Positions 1 to 8,466 of a stretch of 64,000 nt of DNA are shown here, one piece after another. Position 1 is the stretch's first letter. The number at the start of each line of letters is the position of its first letter. The translations under genes and the position numbers were made by a program. Under the pieces are notes generated by a model. The model made no database searches and had not been told where the DNA came from. It was given only the letters and a program-made list of their open reading frames with translations. The stretch lies in NCBI GenBank assembly GCA_963778895.1, contig CAVZVZ010000002.1:434001-498000 (forward strand), given 5' to 3'. Origin of the DNA: CAVZVZ01 sp963778895 (GTDB taxonomy: Bacteria > Actinomycetota > Acidimicrobiia > Acidimicrobiales > Acidimicrobilacustridaceae).

Positions 1-2
1 CG

Positions 3-155
3 GCGTCCTCTGACCAATCGGCAACTCGACGGCGATGGCGCTCAGGGTCGCTGGTCGCCCATCTGCTCGGCAAGGAAGCCGAGGGCGAGGACCGCACCGT
101 GTTGCGGGAGTACGTCGCCGGAGTCGCGGCGCGACTTGCACTGACTCCGACGTAG
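3..155 (+). CDS. C-terminal fragment of an unidentified protein
   Basis: An open frame runs from the left edge to a TAG at 153-155, giving about 50 residues ending in VAARLALTPT. The composition (Ala, Arg, Glu) suits a helical tail of a high-GC coding region. No motif identifies the family and the start lies outside the window. The frame could be chance, since stops are rare at this GC content. Confidence 0.3.
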   Translation, partial: ASSDQSATRRRWRSGSLVAHLLGKEAEGEDRTVLREYVAGVAARLALTPT

Positions 156-171
156 ATTCCCTAGTGGCGAG

Positions 172-717
172 CTAGTCGCCGCTCAGGCCGTTCAGGAACT
201 CTTGCGCTTTCCGTTTGGAACTGAGCACGTGTAGTGCCGTGTGTGACCCGTGCTGCGAGACGATCGCGTGTGCTCGCTCGGGCTCTGAGCGGCGGCCACG
301 CCAGATGCGACCGATCACTCCCCACTCATCGTGCAACCGTCGGATCACAGAGTCGTCGCAACCGTCGGGCATCACAGTGCCAACTGGCCTTCGAACTCCG
401 CGCACGAACGCACGACCCGCGCATATCCACCACGGCGTGTCCAGCACTACAACGGTCTCGGCGCGTTCGAGTTGAAGGTCGAGCGTCTCGTAGTAGTTGC
501 CGTCCGCGATCCATGCTTCGCGCGCGAGGAGAAGTCGTTGCTTCTCACGCCACTCGTTCTCAGACGGCTTGACCCATCCAGGCTTCCAGTAGTGGAGGTC
601 GAGATGAATCACTGGCAATCCCGTCTTCGCCGAGAGCGCTCGAGAGAACGTGCTCTTGCCAGACCCGGCCATCCCGATGACGAGGACTCGACGGCCAATG
701 GATGCGTTTCTCATCAA
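172..717 (-). CDS. P-loop nucleoside/adenylate kinase-like ATPase
   Basis: The 181-residue protein has a Walker A motif, GMAGSGKST, near residues 15-23, followed by HLDLHYWKPGW and later WIADGNYYETLD. This layout is seen in small adenylate-kinase-like proteins often named topology modulation protein or FlaR-like ATPases, which presumably phosphorylate a small nucleotide-like substrate. The C-terminal half is rich in Arg and Trp (IGRIWRGRRS), as in the lid region of these kinases. It is probably cytosolic. The gene stands alone and no operon partner is visible. The family call is good but the substrate is unknown. Confidence 0.85.
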   Translation of the reverse strand: MMRNASIGRRVLVIGMAGSGKSTFSRALSAKTGLPVIHLDLHYWKPGWVKPSENEWREKQRLLLAREAWIADGNYYETLDLQLERAETVVVLDTPWWICAGRAFVRGVRRPVGTVMPDGCDDSVIRRLHDEWGVIGRIWRGRRSEPERAHAIVSQHGSHTALHVLSSKRKAQEFLNGLSGD

Positions 718-809
718 AGCGCAGTGTCCCAGAAGCGCCGCACAGATTGTCGATCAGGAATCTCAGGTCGGTGCCGCGTCGCCGAGGTAACACAACGTCA
801 CCTGGCACC

Positions 810-1178
810 TCACCCGTTAGGGCAAAGGTATTGCGTTGCAGCAGCGCCTAGCTGCGAGGCGCGAGCCATCGGCTGGTTGTTCTCGACGGACCAGTTCCGG
901 ATTACGTCGGCGCGAGGAAGGCTCGGGTTCTTCTCGTACCGTTCGCAGATGTCGTAGCCGTACTCCAGCATCTTTGGCGGATTCGTGCCGATGCCGTATG
1001 CGGTCGATGTCTGGTCCTCGAAAGTCGACTCGTTAGGCGTCAATGGTTGGGCCGCCCAGTCCTGGTATGTCCACGCGTATTTCGGATTGACCGTCGTCGC
1101 GCTCGGAGTAGCCGTGCCTGATGAGCCACAGGCTGATGCAAACAGGACGAATGGAATCACCCAACTGAGCCGCCGCAT
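810..1178 (-). CDS. secreted lipoprotein, DUF732-like
   Basis: The 122-residue protein begins MRRLSWVIPFVLFASACGSS, a lipoprotein signal peptide whose lipobox (ASAC) places the lipidated Cys at residue 17. A Ser/Thr/Ala-rich linker follows. The mature domain has Cys in GYDICERYEKN and Cys in TQYLCPNG near the C-terminus, consistent with one disulfide. Paired Cys and an Ala-rich helix ending in a YLCP-type tail resemble the actinobacterial DUF732 family of small exported proteins with no known function. The family assignment is tentative; export and lipidation are well supported. Confidence 0.72.
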   Translation of the reverse strand: MRRLSWVIPFVLFASACGSSGTATPSATTVNPKYAWTYQDWAAQPLTPNESTFEDQTSTAYGIGTNPPKMLEYGYDICERYEKNPSLPRADVIRNWSVENNQPMARASQLGAAATQYLCPNG

Positions 1179-1463
1179 GGCTCATGAGCGCACGCGCGTG
1201 AAGTTGCTCGAAGGTGCTTAGTACCGAGATCGTGAGCGCCTTCCGCATCTTCGAGCAAACAGGTGAGCATCTTCGGAAATGGATCGCGCTCCGCCCGGTC
1301 GAGCCGTGGTCCACATCTGGTCCACACTCCGAAGGTGCGAAGGTGACCAACCGTCGTGCCTTCGAGCGTCTTTGTGTGACACCGCATCACCAGCACGAAC
1401 GCCGTCTGTCGCGTCGCGTTCTTCGCGGTCCCTTGAACAGGCGCGAAAGCCGAGACCATGAGA
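1179..1463. other. non-coding stretch without a recognisable gene
   Basis: Between the lipoprotein start and the tRNA-like fragment, no frame has a plausible start, coding pattern or recognisable domain. Together with the tRNA fragment this stretch fills the gap up to vapC. It may be the eroded end of an integrated element, which is inferred only from the tRNA remnant beside it. Confidence 0.4.
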
Positions 1464-1508
1464 TTGCCAAGGTGAGGGTCGCGAGTTCGAATCTCGTCGT
1501 CCGCTCCA
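1464..1508 (+). other. 3' fragment of tRNA-Gly(GCC), probable att remnant
   Basis: The 45 bases start at a tRNA-Gly anticodon loop (TTGCCAA, anticodon GCC). They continue through the 3' anticodon strand (GGTGA), a T-arm (GCGAG TTCGAAT CTCGT) and an acceptor 3' strand CGTCCGC, ending in TCCA. The 5' half is absent: the bases before the loop do not pair with GGTGA, and no GCGGACG acceptor strand lies upstream. Duplicated tRNA 3' ends that begin at the anticodon loop are typical of attachment sites left by tyrosine-recombinase elements. It would not make a functional tRNA. Confidence 0.7.
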
Positions 1509-1553
1509 AGAAGCACCTCTACTGCCGATTCAGTCCTAGCCGGACGGGCGGTG

Positions 1554-1955
1554 TCAGGATGGCGCCGTGACGCGCATGCCGAGTGCTCGGGCGGCAGCCG
1601 CCATGCGGTCGTCGTAGGTGACGACGTGGTGGAGCTCGGCGTCGAACTGTTGGGCCGTTGCGAGGTGGATGGCGTCGAGTGAGCGGAGCTCGGGCGGTGG
1701 GAGGTCGCCTGCGACGGTGAGCGCGCGGTCGTTGATGCGGACCAGGTCGAGCGTGCTGAGCACGTCGAGGCCCCGGCGGACCGCCTGACCACCGAGAGGT
1801 GACAACGCGCGCACCACCTCGGTGCGGGCGAGCGCGCTCGACACCAGCGGCCGGCGTCGGCGTAGGTGGGTGCGAAGGGCGGTCGACTCGGGTTCCCGGA
1901 CGGCCAGTTTCACGATCGCCGACGAGTCAACGTAGGTGACTCGCTCAGCGCTCAT
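1554..1955 (-). CDS. vapC: VapC-type PIN-domain ribonuclease toxin
   Basis: The 133-residue PIN-domain protein has its acidic metal-binding residues in the expected order: D10 (YVDSS), E46 (ARTEVVRA), D94 (SLDAIHLATA) and D115/D116 (TYDD). PIN toxins of this size are Mg-dependent endoribonucleases that cleave tRNA or rRNA and halt growth when their antitoxin is lost. The start codon lies inside the upstream vapB (11-base overlap), so the two are translationally coupled. No catalytic residue is missing, so an active toxin is expected. The RNA target cannot be read from sequence. Confidence 0.93.
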   Translation of the reverse strand: MSAERVTYVDSSAIVKLAVREPESTALRTHLRRRRPLVSSALARTEVVRALSPLGGQAVRRGLDVLSTLDLVRINDRALTVAGDLPPPELRSLDAIHLATAQQFDAELHHVVTYDDRMAAAARALGMRVTAPS

Positions 1956-2220
1956 CGGCTCGCAGTCGTGCGAGCACTGCAGATGGTTTCTCCTGGTCGC
2001 CTTCGAGCTCGATTGGAGAGGGGAGGTCGTCGAAAGATGAGTCAGCTGAGACCAGATCGCCCGACGCCCGGAGGCGCTCGGTCGGCCCGGGGTCGCTCAG
2101 AGGTGCGAGGACGGCCACTGGTCGCCCACGATCAGTGATCTCGATCGTCTCGCCGCGCTCGACCTGGCGGAGCAGTTCGCTCGCCCGCTGTCGCAGCTCT
2201 CGGATGCCGACGGAAGTCAT
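1945..2220 (-). CDS. vapB: VapB antitoxin, Phd/YefM type
   Basis: The 91-residue protein starts MTSVGIRELRQRASELLRQV and continues GETIEITDRGRPVAVLAPL, the standard Phd/YefM DNA-binding fold of VapB antitoxins. The C-terminal third (PSPIELEGDQ...) is acidic and likely disordered, the part that wraps the PIN toxin. It is the first gene of the pair and overlaps vapC by 11 bases. A palindrome touching its start codon (2220-2237) is the probable autoregulatory site for the VapBC complex. Confidence 0.93.
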   Translation of the reverse strand: MTSVGIRELRQRASELLRQVERGETIEITDRGRPVAVLAPLSDPGPTERLRASGDLVSADSSFDDLPSPIELEGDQEKPSAVLARLRADER

Positions 2221-2237
2221 GTATTACTTGTAGCACA
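2220..2237. promoter_or_regulatory. palindromic operator at the vapB start
   Basis: The 18 bases TGTATTACTTGTAGCACA form an interrupted palindrome with pattern TGTnnTACnnGTAnnACA; every fixed position is symmetric. It abuts the vapB ATG on the minus strand and covers the likely -10 region (TAATAC on that strand), so the transcript would be nearly leaderless. Autorepression by the toxin-antitoxin complex is the usual VapBC control. The role here is inferred from symmetry and position. Confidence 0.65.
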
Positions 2238-2333
2238 TTTTGCGTGATCTTGCCGACATCCGCTTACTCGCCGCTCAAGAAGTTCCTGGAGGCACGGGGG
2301 TAGACGTCGAGCGACCACTCCTGAAACCAGGGA

Positions 2334-3248
2334 TCAACCGTCGTCGTCGAGGATCGTCACCGTTGCGGGGCTGCCGACGACGCTGATGCCGGCATCGACA
2401 CCGCCGGGCAGGCACTTGCCCGCGGTCGGCAGCGTCACACCGGACACCGTGACCGTCAGGGTCTCGTCCCCCTCGGAGGTGTCGTCGCCCAGTACCGGCA
2501 CGATCAGCGTGGTCGCCACTTTGCCGGCGGGGATCTTGGCGAAGTAGTTCGTACGGGTCCGGTAGTCGTGGCTGCTGTCATGGATGGTCGACTTCGCAGC
2601 CCCTGTCGCCGTGCCATCAGTCGTGGAGAACGCGACGCAGAGCACCGACGAAGGGAACGGCGCAGACAGTGCGATCGGCACCGCGGCCTTCGTGGTCGAC
2701 AACGCGTTGCCCTCCGGTACGGCCACGCTGCCGACCGTCAACCTGCTGGCCGCTAGCGGGTCGTCGTCGAGAATCGTGACGGTGCCCGATGGCCTCGGGC
2801 TGACCACGTCGCTCACGATCGGGTCGCTCGATGTACAACTCCTACCGGATGGCTGTCGCACGGCGAACAAGTTCACGAAGAACGTCTCGTCGGACTCGTC
2901 GGTGCTGTCGCCCACGACCGGCACCGACATCAGCGCCGAAACCTGTTGGGGACCGAACTTCACCGGCTTGAGCTTCGGTTGGTAGTCGACGTCGGGCGTC
3001 GCCGTGCCGTGCGGGGTGTACAGCCAGACGCACAACGTGGTGCCGCTCGGTCTCGACAGGCTGACGACCACCTTCGCTGCCGTTGACGGCCCGGTCCCCT
3101 CGGGGATCGACACGTCGCCGACCCGAACTTCGAGGGGAGGCACATCGGCCCCGGCCGGCGTCGGTGCTGCGGTCACGCTGGCCACGCCACCGCCCAGCAG
3201 CGCGGCTGCACCCAACAAGGCGACCATTCTCCGCTTCGATCGGCCCAT
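2334..3248 (-). CDS. secreted protein with two Calx-beta repeats
   Basis: The chosen ATG at 3248 has a strong AGGAGA ribosome site seven bases upstream; longer starts lack one. The protein begins MGRSKRRMVALLGAAALLGG, a Sec signal peptide ending near the Ala-rich PTPAGA. Two Calx-beta modules follow. Each has a VxVGxVxxPEG opening, a conserved GDxxxExDETxxV segment and a closing TVTILDDD strand. Cys pairs inside the modules suggest disulfides. Calx-beta repeats bind calcium and occur in adhesins and surface proteins. The protein ends right after the second TILDDDG with no anchor, so it is probably secreted or loosely cell-associated. It resembles a short version of the large protein at 8.5-13 kb. 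Confidence 0.82.
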   Translation of the reverse strand: MGRSKRRMVALLGAAALLGGGVASVTAAPTPAGADVPPLEVRVGDVSIPEGTGPSTAAKVVVSLSRPSGTTLCVWLYTPHGTATPDVDYQPKLKPVKFGPQQVSALMSVPVVGDSTDESDETFFVNLFAVRQPSGRSCTSSDPIVSDVVSPRPSGTVTILDDDPLAASRLTVGSVAVPEGNALSTTKAAVPIALSAPFPSSVLCVAFSTTDGTATGAAKSTIHDSSHDYRTRTNYFAKIPAGKVATTLIVPVLGDDTSEGDETLTVTVSGVTLPTAGKCLPGGVDAGISVVGSPATVTILDDDG

Positions 3249-3359
3249 CTCTCTCTCCTGACTCATGACGCAGAATGGAGGAGACGATGCGAGCGTAGTC
3301 CGCTCAACATTTTGCCGACACAATATTCTCAGCTGTCGTTAAGGCCTTTCAACGCTGCG

Positions 3360-5279
3360 TTACGACGGTGTCGTCGCTTCGGTGGCCGCAGGCTTCGGCA
3401 GCCGGATCGTCACCTCGGTGAAGGCACCGACGTCGGACTGGATCTCCATGTCGCCGGCCAGGGCCGCGACCGCGGCATGACATTGAGGCAGACCCAGGCC
3501 TATCCCTTCGCTCGGGCCCTTCGTCGTGAACAGCGGATTGAAGACTTCGCTGAGGATGGCGGGGTCGATCCCGGTGCCGTTGTCCCAAACGACGACCTCG
3601 ACCTCCGCGCCGAGGTCGCTCACGGTCACCGCGACCGCAGGCGAGAACCGCGAATCCTCGTGACGACGTTCGGTGACCGCGTACAGGGCGTTGGCGACGA
3701 TGTTCGAGATCGCACGCGTGAGGTCGTCGCCGTTCGCGTAGATCGGGTCGAGCTCCGTCGTGGGTGCAAAGGACACGGCGGCATCGACGGGTCGGCCCCG
3801 GAAGCTGGCCTGTTCTCGGGCTCGGTCGATCGCGTCGGTGACCACGTCGTTGAGATCGACCCACGACAGGTCGCTCTCGCCGGCGATCTGGGCCAGCATC
3901 CGCCGCACGATGGAGCTGGCGCGCCGTCCGTGGTGCGCGATTCGATCGCCGGCGGCGACGATCTCGTCGACCTGGCGAGTGAGCATGCGGGCCTCGTCGT
4001 CGGGAATCGCGTCGACTGTCGCGAGTCGTATCCGCAGTTCGGAAGCATCGTCGCGCACCGACTGGGCGAAGTTCACCACGAAGTTCAGCGGATTGTTGAG
4101 CTCGTGCGCGACGCCGGCCGACATCTCGCCCAACGCCGCGAGCTTCTCGTACTCGACGCGCCGCTGTTGTTGTTCCGTCTCGGCGGTGACGTCGAGAAAG
4201 TGCACGACGTAGCTACTCGCTTGCGCGTGTTGCTCGAACGGCACGACGTCGACCCGAAGCGCAAGGACCGTACCGTCGCGTTCGAAGTCGACGAGCTCCG
4301 AGGGTCGCCGTTCGCCCGACGCCGCGGCCTCGACCAACAGGCGAGCTCGTTCGCGATCGGCCGACGCCACTTGCTCCAGCCACGCCCGTCCGTCCTGGCG
4401 GTCGACGATCGATCCGAGGAGCTGGCGAACCCGACTGTTGCGTTGCAGAACGTTCCCGTCGTGGTCGACCAGCAGCATTCCCTGCGGCATGACGGTCGCG
4501 GTTTCGACGACATTGCGATCCGTGGCGGCGCTCGTCGGGGTCGCGTCCAGCCTTGGATCGATTCCGGTGTGCAGCGCGACCAGCACCTGCCCGATGACGT
4601 CGTCGTCGGGCAGATAGACGAAGTCGACTGCGACCTGGAAGAAGACATCGGGCTCTCGTGGATGCGAGATGCGGACCCGGATCGAGCCTTTCGTTCCCGG
4701 TTGGAGTCGCGCCTGTTGGTACGAACGGCGTACGAGGTCGTGGTCATCGGGATGGATGAGCTCGAGAACCGACACCCCCTCCAGCTCGTTCGGCACGAGG
4801 CCGAGCGCGGCGGCCGAACTCGCCGGCGTCCACGTGATGATCAGATCGCTGTCGATCGTCACGATCACCTCGGCGAGCTCGCGCACCGTCGATTCGAGGC
4901 GTCGACGTTCCGTGATGTCGCCGAACACGGCGATCACGACGTCGCCTTGCTCGGACAGGTGAAGCGAAAAGACGCGACGCGGTGGTTCGCCGGCTGAGCG
5001 AACGGTCACACGCGAGACCCCCTGGTTCCGAGCCGCCGCGACGGCGTCGTCGAACGCCGGCAGGTCCTCCGTGAACAGTCGTGCGCGCAGACCGTGGTCG
5101 AGCAGGACCTCGGGCGAGCAGTCGAAGAGCAGCCCCGCCGCCTCGTTGACGTGGGTCACGAGGTCGCCGTCGAGGGCCACGGCGGGAACTGGTGACGCGG
5201 CGTGGTCGGCGAAGGGCGGTTGCGTCGGCTCTCTGGTCAAGCGCTGCCCCTCGGCCAGGGCTTTTCGGACAGGAACCAA
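3360..5279 (-). CDS. multi-PAS sensor histidine kinase
   Basis: The 639-residue cytosolic kinase has no membrane segment. Three PAS-like sensory modules occupy roughly residues 25-125, 130-240 and 255-370. The dimerisation helix carries the H-box GEMSAGVAHELNNPLN with phosphoacceptor His392. The ATPase domain follows, with an N-box (ANALYAV), G1 (VVWDNGTGID), an F-box-like FTTKGPSEG, and G2 (GIGLGLPQ). It belongs to the NtrB/HWE-like group of soluble PAS kinases that sense redox, ligand or light. No response regulator lies next to it, so the partner is unknown. The start is a TTG at 5279; a slightly shorter start is possible. Confidence 0.92.
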   Translation of the reverse strand: MVPVRKALAEGQRLTREPTQPPFADHAASPVPAVALDGDLVTHVNEAAGLLFDCSPEVLLDHGLRARLFTEDLPAFDDAVAAARNQGVSRVTVRSAGEPPRRVFSLHLSEQGDVVIAVFGDITERRRLESTVRELAEVIVTIDSDLIITWTPASSAAALGLVPNELEGVSVLELIHPDDHDLVRRSYQQARLQPGTKGSIRVRISHPREPDVFFQVAVDFVYLPDDDVIGQVLVALHTGIDPRLDATPTSAATDRNVVETATVMPQGMLLVDHDGNVLQRNSRVRQLLGSIVDRQDGRAWLEQVASADRERARLLVEAAASGERRPSELVDFERDGTVLALRVDVVPFEQHAQASSYVVHFLDVTAETEQQQRRVEYEKLAALGEMSAGVAHELNNPLNFVVNFAQSVRDDASELRIRLATVDAIPDDEARMLTRQVDEIVAAGDRIAHHGRRASSIVRRMLAQIAGESDLSWVDLNDVVTDAIDRAREQASFRGRPVDAAVSFAPTTELDPIYANGDDLTRAISNIVANALYAVTERRHEDSRFSPAVAVTVSDLGAEVEVVVWDNGTGIDPAILSEVFNPLFTTKGPSEGIGLGLPQCHAAVAALAGDMEIQSDVGAFTEVTIRLPKPAATEATTPS

Positions 5280-5363
5280 GGTACCAACGGCAGTCGAGCC
5301 CGGTGGGTACCTGGCTCCGACCCGCGACCGCGGCGCCCCGGTTGTGCCCTAGGGTCCCTCGCC

Positions 5364-5510
5364 GTGAAGCTCCTCGATCGGCTGCTGTGGCGGTGTCCGG
5401 TGTGCTCGTCGCGTACGCGCCAGCAGCATCATCATTGCCGCACCTGCGGAGCCTCGCGAGACGGCCTGCCGCCGTTCCCGTCACCGGAAGACGTCGACGC
5501 CGACCGCTAA
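5364..5510 (+). CDS. small zinc-ribbon protein
   Basis: A GTG start gives 48 residues with two CxxC pairs: CPVC at 11-14 and CRTC at 25-28, separated by a His-rich turn (QQHHHC). This is a classic four-Cys zinc ribbon, probably structural. The tail is Pro/Asp-rich. It sits between the divergent histidine kinase and the APH-like kinase, 41 bases before the latter. No function can be assigned; the paired Cys motifs argue against a chance frame. Confidence 0.5.
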   Translation: MKLLDRLLWRCPVCSSRTRQQHHHCRTCGASRDGLPPFPSPEDVDADR

Positions 5511-5551
5511 AACCCGGCGGGCGACCCGCGTCGCCCTGCAAGAGTCGCCGC

Positions 5552-6442
5552 ATGATTCGGTTGCCGGCGCCGGTCCAGAACATGGCCCTTCGTGTGGGCG
5601 CCGCCGGCTGGCTCGAGGCGCTGCCGGCATTGGTGGCCGAGCTCGAAGCAGAGTGGTCGATCACCGTTGGTTCGACCTTCGGCGACGCCACCGAAGCTTT
5701 CGTGGCCGAAGCCATTCTGTGCGACGGAACACCCGCTGTCCTCAAGTTGGGCATTCCCCGCGAAGGCAACGCGACTCGCAACGAGGCTCGTGTCCTGCAG
5801 CTCGCCAACGGTGACGGCTGCGTCGGGCTCTTGCGTTCGGACATGTCGCGGGACGCACTTCTGCTGGAGCGGTTGGGCCCGTCGTTGTACGAGCTCGAGT
5901 TGCCGATCGCACGTCGCCACGAGATCTTGTGCGCCACCGCGGAAGGGGTCTGGCGTCCGGCGGCAGGCTGTGGGCTACCGACTGGCGCCGAGAAGGCCGA
6001 CCGGCTCGTCGAGCTGATCACCACGATGTGGGAGGAGCTCGATCGACCTTGCTCTGAGCGTGCGGTGGATCACGCCCGCGCGTGTGCGGCGCGCCGTGCG
6101 GCCGCGCACGACGATGAGCGCGCCGTGCTCGTACACGGCGATGTTCATCAGTGGAATGCGCTCGCCGCGGAGGGTGGATTCAAGCTCGTCGATCCCGATG
6201 GCCTGTTGGCCGAGGCCGAATACGACCTGGGGATCATCATGCGCGAGGACCCCATCGAGTTGGTCACCGGTGATCCGCGTGAGCGATCGCGTTGGCTCAG
6301 CGCCCGCACCGGCCTCGACGAGATGGCCATTTGGGAGTGGGGCGTCATCGAGCGCGTGTCGACCGGTCTGTTGGGGACGAAGGACGAGTTGCAGCCGGTC
6401 GCTCACGAGATGCTGGCCGCCGCTGACCAAGTCGCGGACTGA
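5552..6442 (+). CDS. aminoglycoside/hydroxyurea antibiotic kinase, APH(6)-like
   Basis: The 296-residue protein carries the kinase-like phosphotransferase signature: LVHGDVHQWNAL (H195, D197, N202) as catalytic loop and LVDPDGLLAEAEYD (D214) as metal-binding loop. VDPDG, followed by YDLGIIMRED, is typical of the PF04655 group (streptomycin 6-phosphotransferases and hydroxyurea kinases) rather than the broader APH family. The N-terminal lobe (VLKLGIPREGNATRNEARVL) supplies the nucleotide-binding Lys and Glu. Such proteins phosphorylate a hydroxyl on an aminoglycoside or related compound. The natural substrate here is unknown and many chromosomal members do not confer resistance. Confidence 0.82.
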   Translation: MIRLPAPVQNMALRVGAAGWLEALPALVAELEAEWSITVGSTFGDATEAFVAEAILCDGTPAVLKLGIPREGNATRNEARVLQLANGDGCVGLLRSDMSRDALLLERLGPSLYELELPIARRHEILCATAEGVWRPAAGCGLPTGAEKADRLVELITTMWEELDRPCSERAVDHARACAARRAAAHDDERAVLVHGDVHQWNALAAEGGFKLVDPDGLLAEAEYDLGIIMREDPIELVTGDPRERSRWLSARTGLDEMAIWEWGVIERVSTGLLGTKDELQPVAHEMLAAADQVAD

Positions 6443-6446
6443 ACGA

Positions 6447-7275
6447 TCAGTCGACGTCCGGTAGATCGGGTAGCCGTCGCTCGACCAGACCCTCATACCG
6501 CGAGCGCAGTTGGTCGCGATAACTCGGCTTGGTCGGAATGAGGAAGGTGCCAGTGCGAATGGCGTCGATCACGGGCGCAACGACATCGTCGGGGGCGAGC
6601 CCGTCCGCGGTCATCGACCGTAGGTAGTCGGCGCTCATGGCCGCGTCCTCGGTGCGGTCGACGCCGTGGCGATCGGGTCGTACTCGGGACGAGTCAGCGA
6701 TGCCGGTTGCGATGGCACTCGGCACCAGGACGGATACCCCGATCGTCGACTGCACCGCGGCCAGGTCGTGGGCCAGGCACTCCGACAGCGACAGGGCGGC
6801 TGCTTTCGATACGACATACGGCGCGCTGTAAGGCCCGGACACGAAGGCGGCGACCGACGCGGTGTTGACGATGTGACCGTCGGTCGCCTGCTCCAGCATG
6901 CGCGGCACGAAGCTCGCGATCGCGTGCACGATGCCGTACACGTTCACGCCGAACGTCCACTCCCAGTCGCTGGTGCTGCGTTCCCACGTGAGCCCACCCT
7001 GGAAGACTCCGGCGTTGTTGCACAGCAGGTCGACGTGGCCATAGGTGTCGAAGACGTAGTCGGCGAGACCGGCTACCGAGGTCGCATCGGAGACATCGAC
7101 CCTGCGTACGCGACCGCTCCGGCAGTGCGTCGAGGACTTCCGTCGCCGCGGCCTCGTCGACATCGGCGCCCACGACGACCATGCCCTCGGACGCGAGGCC
7201 CCGACACAAGGCGGCGCCGATCCCGCTGCCCGCGCCCGTGACAACCGCGACGCGCCCTTCGAGTTCACGCAACAC
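6447..7275 (-). CDS. short-chain dehydrogenase/reductase (frameshifted)
   Basis: The parts of a classical SDR lie in two frames. The N-terminal part, from a GTG at about 7275, reads LRELEGRVAVVTGAGSGIGAAL with the NAD(P) motif TGAGSGIG. After about 7105-7125 the rest continues in another frame: VDVSDATSV, CNNAG, the catalytic Ser in NTASVAAF and YVVSK (Tyr and Lys). Joined, the product is about 275 residues, a normal SDR length. A one-base indel near GAGCGGTCGC explains the break. It is divergent from the GNAT gene. The substrate is unknown. I regard it as one real gene with a likely sequencing indel. Confidence 0.75.
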
Positions 7276-7369
7276 GTCAGCTGCGGGCTCGCCGGTTCGA
7301 AGCGTGTGTCGGCTGCCGTCATTATTCGACGCCCTCTCCGTGGACCACCGCTGACAAGATGTCCGACTC

Positions 7370-8065
7370 GTGGAGCAACTGGAGCAGGAGCAACTCGACA
7401 ACGCCGGTGTGGCATGCGTTGCGCGGACCGCATCACACGTTAGCGGAGGCGTCCGGATCGGCTCTTCGGTACCGATCCTCGGTGTCGCCCTTTGCCGGCA
7501 TCCCGGATGACGCCGACGAGGCGGCCTGGTCGGATCTCGCCGACCTCGTCGGTGCCGGCAACATCGCGGTGTTGTTCCGCGACGAGGTGATCGCTCCGAC
7601 TGGCTGGAACGAGATCGAGCGCATACCGACGTATCAGATGCGCGCCGACACGGTGACCGGCGAGACGATTGCCGGCGGCCGAACTGCTCACCGCCGCCGA
7701 TGTCGACGAGATGCTCGCGCTCGTCGAGCGAGCGGAGCCCGGGCCCGTTCGCACCCGAGACGATCTTGCTCGGCAGCTACTTCGGGGTGCGCGATCGAGG
7801 CCGGTTGGTGGCGATGGCAGGTGAACGGTTTCGCGCCGACGGACTCACCGAGATCAGCGCGATCTGTACCGACGCCGACCACCGGGGTCGAGGCCTCGCG
7901 GCCGGGCTCACCCGGCACCTGGTCGCGCACATTCGCCAGCGGGGCGACGAGCCGTTCCTCCACGTTGCGATCGAGAACGAGACCGCCCATCGCCTGTATC
8001 GCCGACTCGGCTTCGTCGAGCGGCGCGAGGTGGTGGCGTCGATCCTGCAAGCGCCGGCCGGCTGA
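7370..8065 (+). CDS. GNAT-family N-acetyltransferase (frameshifted three times)
   Basis: The protein is recoverable only by combining three frames. A GTG at 7370 gives MEQLEQEQLDN, which shifts near 7405 into VWHALRGPHHTLAEA and VSPFAGIPDD. A second shift near 7675 enters AAELLTAADVDEMLALVERAEPG, and a third near 7745 enters PFAPETILLGSYFGVRDRG. The C-terminal half has the acetyl-CoA-binding signature ICTDADHRGRGLAAGLTRHL and the LYRRLGF strand, fitting the FR47-like subgroup. The substrate is unknown. Extra or missing G/C bases in short runs account for the shifts, so assembly error is more likely than decay. Confidence 0.75.
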
Positions 8066-8231
8066 TCAAGCGCCCGTGACGTGTGCGACGACCTCATGAA
8101 GTGGTGTGCGTTCGAATGTGACGACACCCGACGAACGTCGATCCTGCCCAGCGTGGGTGCGTGTGTCGAACGGTACGTCGACGGTCGACGTTCGGGCCTG
8201 CTGTCGTGACGAAGATAAGGTGACCCTTTCC

Positions 8232-8303
8232 GGCGGCGTAGCCGAGTGGCTCAGGCAGGGGCCTGCAAAGCCCTAGACGGGAGTTCGATTCTCCCCGCCG
8301 CCT
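8232..8303 (+). tRNA. tRNA-Cys(GCA)
   Basis: A full cloverleaf is visible: acceptor GGCGGCG/CGCCGCC, a D-arm closed by GCC/GGC, anticodon arm GGGGC-CTGCAAA-GCCCT with anticodon GCA at 8265-8267, and T-arm GGGAG-TTCGATT-CTCCC. The discriminator is U and CCA is not encoded. It stands alone between the acetyltransferase and the large surface-protein gene. Confidence 0.96.
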
Positions 8304-8466
8304 CGCAGGCAGAGCTGGGTCGATCGGCCTGGCCCAGGTGGCGGACTTGGCCGGAAACCCCCGGATTTGCTTGGACGGGCGTGACACGTCACGCGCGCGT
8401 CCATTAACGTGCCTTAACCCGTTGTGGTGACGGGAGCAGCAGTTTCTCTGGTCTGGGGGAGTGGCG

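Noticed and set aside
1157..1792. Minus-strand frame containing DDEIRTRDPHLGN
   Set aside because: This string is the usual artefact of translating the antisense of a tRNA 3' end; it is the tRNA-Gly fragment at 1464-1508.
3312..4997. 561-codon open frame on the plus strand
   Set aside because: It is fully antisense to the histidine kinase, Arg/Asp/His-rich, without any domain, and open only because of high GC content.
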